64,000 bases of DNA from assembly GCA_050633785.1 (NCBI GenBank), contig JBOEHE010000001.1, positions 1 to 64,000 of the forward strand, in the 5' to 3' direction. The notes below the pieces were generated by a model that saw only the letters and a program-made list of their open reading frames with translations, had not been told where the DNA came from and ran no database searches. Numbering within the stretch: the stretch's first letter is position 1; every line of letters starts with the position of its first letter. Origin of the DNA: CALKZN01 sp050633785 (GTDB lineage: Bacteria > Pseudomonadota > Gammaproteobacteria > Arenicellales > Arenicellaceae). Both the position numbers and the translations under genes were made by a program. This document shows, piece after piece, positions 52,056 through 60,293 of the stretch.

Positions 52056-54221
52056 TCATTGCTTTTCAGTGTGACAATACTCAGCAAAGACAAGCCTGAA
52101 TTCGACTCCTGGCTCACAATTAACCACATCAATCTTGCCTTGCATTAAACTGGTCAATTGTTTCACCAAAGCCAAACCAATGCCAGTGCCCATAGTCTCT
52201 CGTGTCAGTTCGTTCTCGGCACGATAAAATAAACCAAACACTTTCTTCATATGTTCTTTATCAATACCTGGTCCATAGTCCCTGACACTAAAACAAATTG
52301 TATCGGACAAATGCTGGTCAACAGTAATGTCAATCACTTTACGTTCTGCTTGAGCAGCAAATTTCACAGCATTATCAACCAGATTAATAATAATTTGAGC
52401 AAAAATGTCAGGATCAACCTGCATCTCAGACGAAGCCACACTGTCATCCACTGCCAGTTTTAGTTTGAAATTTGAGTGTTCAACCTGACTATCAACTTTG
52501 GACTGAATCATATCAACAAGCTCACTGACGCCAATCACCTTGAGGTTGATGGATGTTTCATTGCGCGTCATTCTTGCCATTGCCAGAACATTATTGATCA
52601 GTCGTGTCAGACGTTCACTTTCATCAAAAATATATCGGTAATAACCCTTCTTTTTATCTTCGTCCGCCCAACCTTGTTGGAGTATTTCTCCGTACATACG
52701 AATAGAAGTCAGCGGTGTTTTTAACTCATGACTCACCGCAGACACAAAGTTCTGTTGTTGATCCACCAGCGCAAGGTTGCGCAAGCTTAATCGATATAGC
52801 AGATAGAAACCGGCACAGAGTACCAAAGTCATGATAAACGCCATCCAGACAATCACACGGCCACCGGGTCCCGCCGGAAGATGGCGAATGGTAAACACAT
52901 TTTCAAGTTGATCAAACGGTGCAGAGTAGCGAGTTCGATACAGCAAGTCTCCCTCTATGGTAAACCGTCTTTGCAACGAATAGGCCTGGCCTGCATTACT
53001 GTAGTTAGCCAAGGCATTACCTTGATAAATGACTGTCAAATCGCTCATCTCGGATAGCAGACTATCATCAAAACTTTGTTCAATCAGACCATTGATTAGG
53101 GCTGACTGCTCAAGCAGCAAGCCCTGGATATAGCGCCTACCTTCTCTCCAAACCTTTCGATATAAGACAAAATGTCCGCTTTCCAGCAAACTGATTTCAA
53201 AAGGATCAATTTCACTTTCGAAAATTTGGATACTCGATCTTGAAATCTGATTATTGATAACTGCATCGTTTTTTTCATCTATAAAACCGACTTGCCCATC
53301 TTTGAGTGATCGTTCTCGAGTGGTTTTTTTATTGCCAACCTTGCGTTTAAGCGATTCTTCTTTATTTTTAATTGTTGTCGGTGTTAAAGATTCTTTTTTC
53401 TTTTTGCTACTGAATTCACGCTCACCAACTTGTTTTTTATAAGGCGATTTCTTTTCAAGTTCAGCAAGTCGATCAAGCAAATCATCGTTTTTCTCAGATT
53501 TCTTATTGAGCTTCGATGGTATGGATTTCAACTCTGACAGCCTATCAAACGCAGCTTGGTTTGTTGCTTGTAAACCCTTGGCTACCTTATCCTGCCCGAA
53601 TTGTGAAACAGGCAAAGATTCCAGCTGAGACTCGGTATTAAATTCAGCCCCACTCCCACTGACAACAATCTGAGAAACCGGTTGATTCTGCACCTCTTGT
53701 TTAGCGACCAATTTATTGCGACTCAATACCTCTTCTATTGTGACTTGAGCCAACATACGTTGCTCGAGTTCCTCCTCAGAAAGTCCGTACTGAGATGATT
53801 GCTCTGGTGTAATAGGCACCTTTGTCAGCTCTAAGACCGGCACTAATGGAGTACTGAACGCACCTTCAGCATCAATTTGAAAGTATCCAACTATCCCCGG
53901 CGTATCAGTAGTGACAGGGTAAGAAGACAAAGGAGAACGCTCAAAGTAATTAACCTCATTATTCCCACCAACAAGCGTATATGCATAATCACCAAACGAA
54001 CGACTTTCTTCTTGCAGGACAAGTTCATTAAACGTTTGATCAATACGCTTTGAGAACTCTTCAGCCAATTGTCGGTGTTGATAAAAGGCTTCCCACTTGA
54101 GCTGGTCATATGATTTGTAGATAAGCACTGCCGTCGGCAAAGCCATGGCGATAAAATAAACCCACATAAGCTTGCGCAAGCGGCTGGCTTTTACTGTGTG
54201 GTGCGCTGAATTAGTAGACAT
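52056..54221 (-). CDS. Sensor histidine kinase with a lysine-rich periplasmic insert
   Basis: A 721-residue kinase. TM1 about 17-36 and TM2 about 456-477 enclose a periplasmic region of some 420 residues, far longer than usual. About residues 225-335 of it are strongly charged and probably coiled (RLSELKSIPSKLNKKSEKND, KSPYKKQVGEREFSSKKKKE, KEESLKRKVGNKKTTRERSL). No HAMP domain is visible; TM2 leads through a short helix to HisKA with His498 (VSHELKTPLTSIRMYGE), N box NLVDNAVKF (about 613-620), D box DYGPGID (648-654) and G box GTGIGL (678-683). It starts 32 bases after the response regulator stop. Together they form a two-component system next to a PspA/VWA gene set. Confidence 0.9.
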   Translation of the reverse strand: MSTNSAHHTVKASRLRKLMWVYFIAMALPTAVLIYKSYDQLKWEAFYQHRQLAEEFSKRIDQTFNELVLQEESRSFGDYAYTLVGGNNEVNYFERSPLSSYPVTTDTPGIVGYFQIDAEGAFSTPLVPVLELTKVPITPEQSSQYGLSEEELEQRMLAQVTIEEVLSRNKLVAKQEVQNQPVSQIVVSGSGAEFNTESQLESLPVSQFGQDKVAKGLQATNQAAFDRLSELKSIPSKLNKKSEKNDDLLDRLAELEKKSPYKKQVGEREFSSKKKKESLTPTTIKNKEESLKRKVGNKKTTRERSLKDGQVGFIDEKNDAVINNQISRSSIQIFESEIDPFEISLLESGHFVLYRKVWREGRRYIQGLLLEQSALINGLIEQSFDDSLLSEMSDLTVIYQGNALANYSNAGQAYSLQRRFTIEGDLLYRTRYSAPFDQLENVFTIRHLPAGPGGRVIVWMAFIMTLVLCAGFYLLYRLSLRNLALVDQQQNFVSAVSHELKTPLTSIRMYGEILQQGWADEDKKKGYYRYIFDESERLTRLINNVLAMARMTRNETSINLKVIGVSELVDMIQSKVDSQVEHSNFKLKLAVDDSVASSEMQVDPDIFAQIIINLVDNAVKFAAQAERKVIDITVDQHLSDTICFSVRDYGPGIDKEHMKKVFGLFYRAENELTRETMGTGIGLALVKQLTSLMQGKIDVVNCEPGVEFRLVFAEYCHTEKQ

Positions 54222-54253
54222 GCTCAGTTTCGATAGTGACCATTAAGTCCCAA

Positions 54254-54955
54254 TCATTTCACCAACAATCTGTAACCAGCACCACGCACGGTCAATAGAT
54301 ATTTAGGAGATTTGTGATCAGGTTCCAATTTACGGCGAATCTTAGCAATATGAATATCAACAGTCCGAGTTTCTATGTCCATATCCTTGCTGTAGCCCCA
54401 TACTTTATTGAGTAGTTCTTCCCGAGATACCGGGCGTTCTGAATGGGCATTAAGGTATTGCAACAGTTCAATTTCCTTGCGAGTAAATACAAACTTGGTA
54501 TCGCCCCTGGAACCACATAAGTTGATGGTATCAATGTTTAATTTATCTGCGAGTTGAATCATGTTATTAGTCAGAGTCAACGCCTGCGAGCGGCGCAAAA
54601 CAGCTTGAATGCGCAACACCAATTGAGTAATTGAAAAAGGCTTGGCAATATAATCATCAGCACCATATGTCAGCCCACGCACTATATCTTCATCAGCACT
54701 TTTGGCGGTGAGCATTATTATCGCTTGTTCCTTATCATGATGACGAACCTGGTTACAAATCTCAAAACCATCTACTCCCGGCAACATCACATCTAACAAT
54801 AGCAGGTCATAGCACCCACTTAATGATTTGGTCAATCCCTGATTACCATCCATAGCAAAATCGACCTCATAACCATGAAAGGTCAACACATCAATCAAGC
54901 CGGTACGAATGGCTTCTTCATCCTCTACCACTAATAGACGTAATTTTTTATTCAA
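54254..54955 (-). CDS. OmpR-family response regulator
   Basis: A 233-residue regulator. Receiver domain with acidic pocket VVEDEE, phospho-acceptor Asp55 (LLLLDVMLPG) and Lys in YIAKPFS; C-terminal winged helix (about 135-233; FTRKEIELLQYLNAHSERPVSREELLNKVWGY, RTVDIHIAKIRRKLEPD, TVRGAGYRLL). The first codon is TTG, closely preceded by AAGAGG; no ATG is available near the conserved start. First gene of a pair with the histidine kinase and divergent from the PspA-like gene. Its likely target is the direct repeat between them. Confidence 0.93.
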   Translation of the reverse strand: MNKKLRLLVVEDEEAIRTGLIDVLTFHGYEVDFAMDGNQGLTKSLSGCYDLLLLDVMLPGVDGFEICNQVRHHDKEQAIIMLTAKSADEDIVRGLTYGADDYIAKPFSITQLVLRIQAVLRRSQALTLTNNMIQLADKLNIDTINLCGSRGDTKFVFTRKEIELLQYLNAHSERPVSREELLNKVWGYSKDMDIETRTVDIHIAKIRRKLEPDHKSPKYLLTVRGAGYRLLVK

Positions 54956-55017
54956 AGTGCCTCTTTGGTTTTAACAGTATTAATAATGTGAAGAATATCA
55001 GTGGTAAGGTTTTTTTC

Positions 55018-55035
55018 TGTAAACAGTTTGTAAAC
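55018..55035. promoter_or_regulatory. 11-base direct repeat, candidate OmpR/PhoB-type box
   Basis: TGTAAAC at 55018-55024 and again at 55029-55035, exactly 11 bases apart, in the divergent promoter of the response regulator and the PspA-like gene. OmpR-family regulators bind tandem half-sites at this pitch; the wider sequence (CTGTAAACAGT then TTGTAAACTTT) resembles a Pho box. A possible -10, TAATAA, lies a few bases downstream toward pspA. Confidence 0.5.
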
Positions 55036-55126
55036 TTTAGCCTAATAATTTTACCGAAGCATGTCTACTACAAACCACCGAGCTTATTTACATTACTGAC
55101 TCTACCTAATGTTCACGGAGGCCAGA

Positions 55127-55720
55127 ATGGCAATAATCAATCGACTATCGAGATTTCTCAAAGCCGACATGCATGCTGTATTAGATCACATAGAAGAGCC
55201 CGAATTACAGCTCAAACAGGCAGTGCGCGAGATGGGTGAGGAGTTGATAAAAACCGAAACTCACATGCAACAACTGCAATATGAACTGGAAGATTTAGAG
55301 GACAGGCAACGCACTATTGATGTTTTAGTGTCTAAAACGGATGAAGAAATAACGATTTGTTTTGAAAATAATAATGAAGATCTTGTGCGAAATTTGATTC
55401 GTCGAAAATTGGAAACAAAAGAAATGTCAAAGGCTACCAGCCAACGCAAAGACCAACTCGAAAAATTACTTAATTCGGTTAAAAAACAACAAGACCAACA
55501 AGCATCATTGTATACCAGCATGCAGCAGAAGTCTGAGCTGATAAGTACCAATTCGAAGTGCCGACCTGACAGTTCTCATATTCATTCAGGCATTGCCGAC
55601 ACTAGCATTTTCAGCGTCAAAGACTCTGATATTGAAGTTGCTTTATTAAAAGAACGCCAACGTTTCTCCTCAAAAAACAAGGTATCCAACAAGCAATCTA
55701 AGTCAAATAAAAGCGTTTGA
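55127..55720 (+). CDS. PspA/IM30-family protein
   Basis: A 197-residue, almost wholly helical protein of the PspA/Vipp1/IM30 family. It starts MAIINRLSRFLKADMHAVLDHIEEPELQLKQAVREMGEEL, with the amphipathic first helix and the proline that breaks it, then a long coiled coil (about 30-145). The last 50 residues are polar and less ordered. The ATG at 55127 has GGAGG six bases upstream, so an in-frame ATG at 55109 is dropped. Members bind stressed membranes as ESCRT-III-like polymers. It heads a plus-strand unit with a membrane protein and a VWA protein and lacks pspF, pspB and pspC neighbours. Confidence 0.85.
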   Translation: MAIINRLSRFLKADMHAVLDHIEEPELQLKQAVREMGEELIKTETHMQQLQYELEDLEDRQRTIDVLVSKTDEEITICFENNNEDLVRNLIRRKLETKEMSKATSQRKDQLEKLLNSVKKQQDQQASLYTSMQQKSELISTNSKCRPDSSHIHSGIADTSIFSVKDSDIEVALLKERQRFSSKNKVSNKQSKSNKSV

Positions 55721-55784
55721 ACTCACTATCCTTGTTCCACTTATTTCTCATGCAACCATTATTTATTACAAAAGGAGGGTATTC

Positions 55785-56369
55785 ATGTCATCTCTAAGCT
55801 TTATTCGAAGCACTGTTGTTGCTGTCCTGCTAAGCATTGCAGCTTCCGCCATTTATTATTCAATGACGATATTGTTTAGCAATGAGTTTTCGATTCGTCT
55901 GGTAATTTCAATCGTAACTTTTGCCTATATTCTTTATCTATTAACCGAAGCAGAAATGTCGTTCGGAAAATTGAGTTTTGGTACGGCCTACATTTTAAGC
56001 ACTGCCGCAATGGTAGCTCTAAACCCTCCCTTGCTGGCATTTGCATTGTTCCATGTTGGTTTTATCTGGCTGATACGAACAGTGTACTACCATCACTATT
56101 TTTTATTGTCATTGATCGACCTGGTTTTCAGCATTGTGAGTTTTACTGCAGCCATTGGTGCCATTTTACATTCACACAGCCTGTTTATCTCATTCTGGAG
56201 TTTTTTCCTGACACAGGCATTGATTCTGCCAATGTTGCATCACCTGTTCAACAAATACCAGAATCCCAGATTAAAACCTCATCCTCGCAACACACATTCC
56301 CAGCATGATTTTCAACAGGCACACCGCAATGCCGAAGATGCACTGCATAAACTTGCCAGACATTCATAA
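55785..56369 (+). CDS. Unknown membrane protein with a His-rich tail
   Basis: A 194-residue protein with about five membrane helices (about 7-27, 34-52, 60-80, 84-104, 108-150) and a polar C-terminal tail of about 40 residues with eight or so His (HPRNTHSQHDFQQAHRNAED). AGGAGG precedes the ATG. I do not recognise the family. It lies between the PspA-like and VWA genes with 64 and 30 base gaps, so it is co-transcribed and probably the membrane partner of the PspA-like protein. The tail may bind metal or be a structural feature only. Confidence 0.7.
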   Translation: MSSLSFIRSTVVAVLLSIAASAIYYSMTILFSNEFSIRLVISIVTFAYILYLLTEAEMSFGKLSFGTAYILSTAAMVALNPPLLAFALFHVGFIWLIRTVYYHHYFLLSLIDLVFSIVSFTAAIGAILHSHSLFISFWSFFLTQALILPMLHHLFNKYQNPRLKPHPRNTHSQHDFQQAHRNAEDALHKLARHS

Positions 56370-56399
56370 ACTATTTTCATTGTTCAGGAGAACCCAATT

Positions 56400-57638
56400 A
56401 TGAAATCCCCAATTATTGCTTTAAGCCTTATTGTCGCGACAATTAGCACTATTTACTTTTACCCCAGTGTTAACGCTAACCCAATCAAACACCAAGCAAT
56501 CTCACCCCCAGAACAAATCAGTGAACCAAGCCCCAATACCATTGTTTATCCGGTAATATCAGATAAGCATCAAAAAAAGATTGAAGTCGTATTTGTCTTG
56601 GATACGACCGGCAGCATGTCAGGACTTATTCAAACCGCTAAGAACAAAATCTGGTCAATCGCTTCGACTATGGCTTCTGCACAACCTGCACCGATTATTA
56701 AAATGGGCTTAGTTGCTTATCGGGATCGAGGCGACGACTACATTACAAGAGTAGTCGATCTGAGTGATGACTTAGACACAAACTATGGAACTCTGATGAG
56801 TTTTCAAGCAGGCGGTGGTGGTGACAATCCAGAAAGCGTCAATAAAGCATTGTACGATGCCGTTAATAATATGTCGTGGAGCCAGGATGACAACACCTAT
56901 CGTGTCATATTTTTAGTCGGTGATGCCCCTCCACAAACTCAATATAAAGATGAAATGCAGTTCCCAGAAATCATTGAATTAGCCCAAAGCAAAGGCATTA
57001 TCGTCAATACGATTCAATGCGGAGATATGACAGTGACCACAAAGCCCTGGAAACAAATAGCCAAACTGGGTCAGGGAGATTTTTTCCAAGTTGATCAAGC
57101 AGGAGGGGCCGTTGCCGTTACCAGCCCTTTTGATGACAAAATTGCAGAATTATCCAGAGAACTTGATGACACCCGGCTTTTCTATGGCGATAAAAAAACC
57201 AAAGAAACTAAACGCAGAAAAGTGATCGCCTCCAACAGTTTTAACCGAGAAGCATCATCATCAGCTATTGCTCGCAAAGCAGAATTTAACGTATCAAGCA
57301 GCGGCCATCGGAATTTTGTTGGTGAAAACGAATTGGTTGACGCCATAAGCACCGGCAGCGTGAAACTGGATTCTATTCAACGCAACGAGCTGCCTGATGA
57401 ATTGCAAGACCTGAATCATGCCGAACAGACCAAAGTCATTAAGGACAAAGCTCAAAAAAGAGCAGAGTTAAAACAGCAAATTTCGGCACTGTCAAAAAAG
57501 CGCAGTGATTACGTGCTTGGAGCAATAGCACAATCAGGTGCTGACAAGGACTCTCTGGACAATCAAATGTATCAGTCAGTAAAATCACAGGCTAAAGAAA
57601 TCGGCCTTGAGTATTCAGATGAAACTCCCAAATATTAA
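56400..57638 (+). CDS. Exported von Willebrand factor A domain protein
   Basis: A 412-residue protein with an N-terminal signal or signal anchor (1-26, IIALSLIVATISTIYF, then VNANP). The VWA domain (about 60-255) begins EVVFVLDTTGSMSGLIQTAKNK: Asp68, Thr70 and Ser72 form the MIDAS motif, with the second Asp in AYRDRGDDY. The rest (about 260-412) is charged and helical (NHAEQTKVIKDKAQKRAELKQQISALSKKRSDYVLGAI). AGGAG precedes the ATG. Third gene of the PspA-like unit; followed by a good terminator. It probably binds a periplasmic ligand or chaperones a complex in a metal-dependent way. Confidence 0.85.
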   Translation: MKSPIIALSLIVATISTIYFYPSVNANPIKHQAISPPEQISEPSPNTIVYPVISDKHQKKIEVVFVLDTTGSMSGLIQTAKNKIWSIASTMASAQPAPIIKMGLVAYRDRGDDYITRVVDLSDDLDTNYGTLMSFQAGGGGDNPESVNKALYDAVNNMSWSQDDNTYRVIFLVGDAPPQTQYKDEMQFPEIIELAQSKGIIVNTIQCGDMTVTTKPWKQIAKLGQGDFFQVDQAGGAVAVTSPFDDKIAELSRELDDTRLFYGDKKTKETKRRKVIASNSFNREASSSAIARKAEFNVSSSGHRNFVGENELVDAISTGSVKLDSIQRNELPDELQDLNHAEQTKVIKDKAQKRAELKQQISALSKKRSDYVLGAIAQSGADKDSLDNQMYQSVKSQAKEIGLEYSDETPKY

Positions 57639-57663
57639 TTCACCAACAGCAAGCTGAGTAGCC

Positions 57664-57712
57664 GCAAACTCGTATCACCCATTTCAAAAAAGGGAAATAC
57701 GAGTTTGCTTTT
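57664..57712 (+). terminator. Intrinsic terminator of the PspA-like/VWA operon
   Basis: GCAAACTCGTAT (57664-57675) pairs with ATACGAGTTTGC (57697-57708), 12 bp, with inner CCC/GGG pairing, and TTTT follows. It starts 25 bases after the VWA stop and faces the convergent IclR gene. Confidence 0.85.
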
Positions 57713-57742
57713 ATCTGGACCTAAGTAGAATTCCCTTTAAAG

Positions 57743-58507
57743 CTAGTCTGTTGAAAATAGTATTTTCTGCAATAATTTAGCGGTTTCCAACATAGTAGGA
57801 ATTTTCGCTTCCAGATCACCAAGACTCTTGCGTGATGTCAACGAATGAGTAGACAAACATGAACATAAATCACCATTTTGATTATAAATTGGGACAGCGG
57901 CACCGATCATTCCGTCAAACCACTCTTCATTATCAAAGGAATAACCTCGTTCACTAATCAAATCCAATTCAGCCGAAAACTCCTTTTGTGTCTCGATTAA
58001 ATTACTGGCTTGACGTGTAACTCGTATACTCTTAAAAACGGTCAACGCCGCTTTTCGCTCAAACGTACTCAAATACAATTTACCTGAGGCACTGCAATTT
58101 AAAGGCAACTGATCACCAATTTTAACATTATTCTGGATAGGCCAGTGCGATTCAAAACGGTCATAATAGACCAATGATTCAGCACTTGGCATAGACATAC
58201 TGACTGTCTCATCCAACTCAGATGACAGTTTTTTCAAAACAGTTCGTCGCAATGTCACTTGTGGTTCACAAGACAAGCTATTTAACATTAATGACCGCAA
58301 ACGTGATCCGGGAACAAACGTTCCTGAAGAATTGGATGAAATGAACTCCTCTTCAATCAATGCTTCTAACTGCCGATAGATAGTAGGCAAAGGAATATTC
58401 AACGACTGTGATAAGTGTATCGCAGTCGCTGCATTTGGTTCTTGAATAACCGCACCCAACACATCAAGAATGCGTTTGGACGAGGTTCTCTTTACTTTTG
58501 AATTCAT
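57743..58507 (-). CDS. IclR-family transcriptional regulator
   Basis: A 254-residue IclR regulator. Winged helix at 8-70 (KRILDVLGAVIQEPNAATAIHLSQSLNIPLPTIYRQLEALIEEEFI), then the effector domain (about 85-250) with RLRSLMLNSL, SASGKLYLSTF, and YSFDNEEWFDGMIGAAVPIYNQNGDLCSCLS, the typical ligand-pocket segment. It lies 61 bases after the aldehyde dehydrogenase gene on the same strand and probably controls it and the divergent alcohol dehydrogenase/TRAP operon in response to a pathway metabolite. Confidence 0.93.
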   Translation of the reverse strand: MNSKVKRTSSKRILDVLGAVIQEPNAATAIHLSQSLNIPLPTIYRQLEALIEEEFISSNSSGTFVPGSRLRSLMLNSLSCEPQVTLRRTVLKKLSSELDETVSMSMPSAESLVYYDRFESHWPIQNNVKIGDQLPLNCSASGKLYLSTFERKAALTVFKSIRVTRQASNLIETQKEFSAELDLISERGYSFDNEEWFDGMIGAAVPIYNQNGDLCSCLSTHSLTSRKSLGDLEAKIPTMLETAKLLQKILFSTD

Positions 58508-58568
58508 CTGTTCCTACCAGCCTGTTGCCATCCATTCACACGCTGGACACTTACACAACGGATACTTA

Positions 58569-60104
58569 TTAATCAGCGACACAGCTACGAACCTCACTAT
58601 TAGCATTTGCTTTTGACACACTAGACCCTGTTGGATTGACAACTCTCACCGTTGCCACTTTATTTTGTGTAAAAAAGTCGACAGCATCTTTACCCTGTAC
58701 TTTATTATTGCCCACCAAAGAGTCTTTTATCCCGCCGAAAGGCAAATAGGGATGCGGCGCACAAATACCAACATTAACCCCAACCATACCAACTTCAGCA
58801 CTGTTGATAAATTTTTCAACATAGTAGCTATTCTGGGTAAATATACAAGCCCCGTTACCCATACGTTGGTTTTTTATCCACTGTAAAGCAGTATCAATAC
58901 ACCCTACCTTCATCACACTCAAAACAGGACCGAATATTTCTTGTTGCGCTATTTGCATACAGGGAGTCACTTCAGTGAAAATAGTTGGCCCGACAAAATA
59001 ACCTTTCTGATTTTGCTCCGGCAATACCGGATTGCGTCCATCCAATGCCAGATTCGCACCACCTTCAATACCAATGCGAATATAGTCTTCTATTCTGGCC
59101 TTGGCTTGAGCCGATATCACTGGCCCCATAAAAACATCAGGGTTGCGCGCATCTCCCAAAGACACCTCTTTGGATGCTGCCAACAAACGTTGAACAAATT
59201 CATCATAAATTTCTGGCACCACCGCAATATTGGATACTGCCAGACAACGTTGGCCCGCTGACCCATAGCCTGACATCAGAATATTCTCAATCAACAGGTC
59301 CATAGGGGCATCTTCCATGGCAACCAGAAAGTTCTTAGCCCCTCCTAATAACATGGTTTTTTTGCCCTGGCGACCACAACCTTCAGCAATAGACTTTGCT
59401 GTCGGAGTTGAGCCAACCAGGCAAACACCTACAACATCATCATTATCGTACCAGGCCTCCACCACTTCACGATCACCATGAACCACGTTAACCACACCAG
59501 CAGGCAAACCAATATCTATCAACAACTGCATCATTTTCTGCATGAATAAAGGTGATTCGCTAGAGGGTTTATAAACAAAGGTATTGCCAGTTGCTATAGC
59601 CACAGGAATGAACCAACCAAAGACTAATGCAGGAAAATTAAAGGGCGCCACACCGCAAAAGACTCCCAATGATTGCTTTATTACCCGACCATTGATGTTA
59701 TTAGCAATCCCTTGAATCGTTTCTCCCTGCATCAAGCTTGGAACACTGCAAGCCATTTGCACAATTTCGATGACACGCGCAACTTCCCCGCGCGCCTCAG
59801 AGATATGCTTAGCCTGGTCCAATGCAATTGATTCGGCCAGCACTTCGATGTTTTCCTGCATGGCACTATATATTTTAAAAATATAATCCATACGCTTGGG
59901 TAAGGGTGTAGCAGACCATTCAGGATAAGCATCTGCTGCTGCTTGAACGGCCTGATTAGAAATAACCTGATTTGATAATGGCACTTCACCGATGATTTCA
60001 CCTGTCGATGGATTATACAACGGCATGGATTTACAACCCTCAGCTATGACCCACTTGCCATTGATAAAGTTTTTTATTTGATTCGATTCTTTGATGTTAT
60101 TCAT
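58569..60104 (-). CDS. Aldehyde dehydrogenase of the methylmalonate-semialdehyde (MmsA) group
   Basis: About 511 residues. The start is the ATG with GGA 8 bases upstream; a TTG two codons earlier is less likely. It has the MmsA-type start (IKNFINGKWVIAEGCKSMPLYNPSTGEIIGEVPLS), YKPSSESPLF for NAD, LLGGAKNFLVAMEDA, and the nucleophile Cys in SGYGSAGQRCLAVS. MmsA enzymes turn malonate or methylmalonate semialdehyde into acetyl- or propionyl-CoA; close relatives act on other semialdehydes such as sulfolactaldehyde. The C-terminus carries a 20-residue Ser/Asn tail. Divergent from the iron alcohol dehydrogenase, which may feed it the aldehyde. CoA use is likely but not certain. Confidence 0.88.
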   Translation of the reverse strand: MNNIKESNQIKNFINGKWVIAEGCKSMPLYNPSTGEIIGEVPLSNQVISNQAVQAAADAYPEWSATPLPKRMDYIFKIYSAMQENIEVLAESIALDQAKHISEARGEVARVIEIVQMACSVPSLMQGETIQGIANNINGRVIKQSLGVFCGVAPFNFPALVFGWFIPVAIATGNTFVYKPSSESPLFMQKMMQLLIDIGLPAGVVNVVHGDREVVEAWYDNDDVVGVCLVGSTPTAKSIAEGCGRQGKKTMLLGGAKNFLVAMEDAPMDLLIENILMSGYGSAGQRCLAVSNIAVVPEIYDEFVQRLLAASKEVSLGDARNPDVFMGPVISAQAKARIEDYIRIGIEGGANLALDGRNPVLPEQNQKGYFVGPTIFTEVTPCMQIAQQEIFGPVLSVMKVGCIDTALQWIKNQRMGNGACIFTQNSYYVEKFINSAEVGMVGVNVGICAPHPYLPFGGIKDSLVGNNKVQGKDAVDFFTQNKVATVRVVNPTGSSVSKANANSEVRSCVAD

Positions 60105-60130
60105 TTGCAATTCCGAGTGTCACATTATAT

Positions 60131-60210
60131 TAAATGATAATTATATTCTCATTATATTGACTTAAGATCAAGATAGTAATATTGTTAATTAATAAAATAT
60201 TTATCATTTA
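60131..60210. promoter_or_regulatory. Widely spaced 10-bp inverted repeat in the divergent promoter
   Basis: TAAATGATAA at 60131-60140 and TTATCATTTA at 60201-60210, perfect inverted copies with centres 70 bases apart, in the AT-rich region between the aldehyde and alcohol dehydrogenase genes. Candidate sites for the IclR regulator, possibly bridged by looping; chance is possible in AT-rich DNA. Confidence 0.4.
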
Positions 60211-60293
60211 ACAAATTATTTTCAAGGTCATGTTTTATTTATCCATAAATTTATAGACCCGACTACCAGCAGATCAACCTTTCGAGAGAAGCC

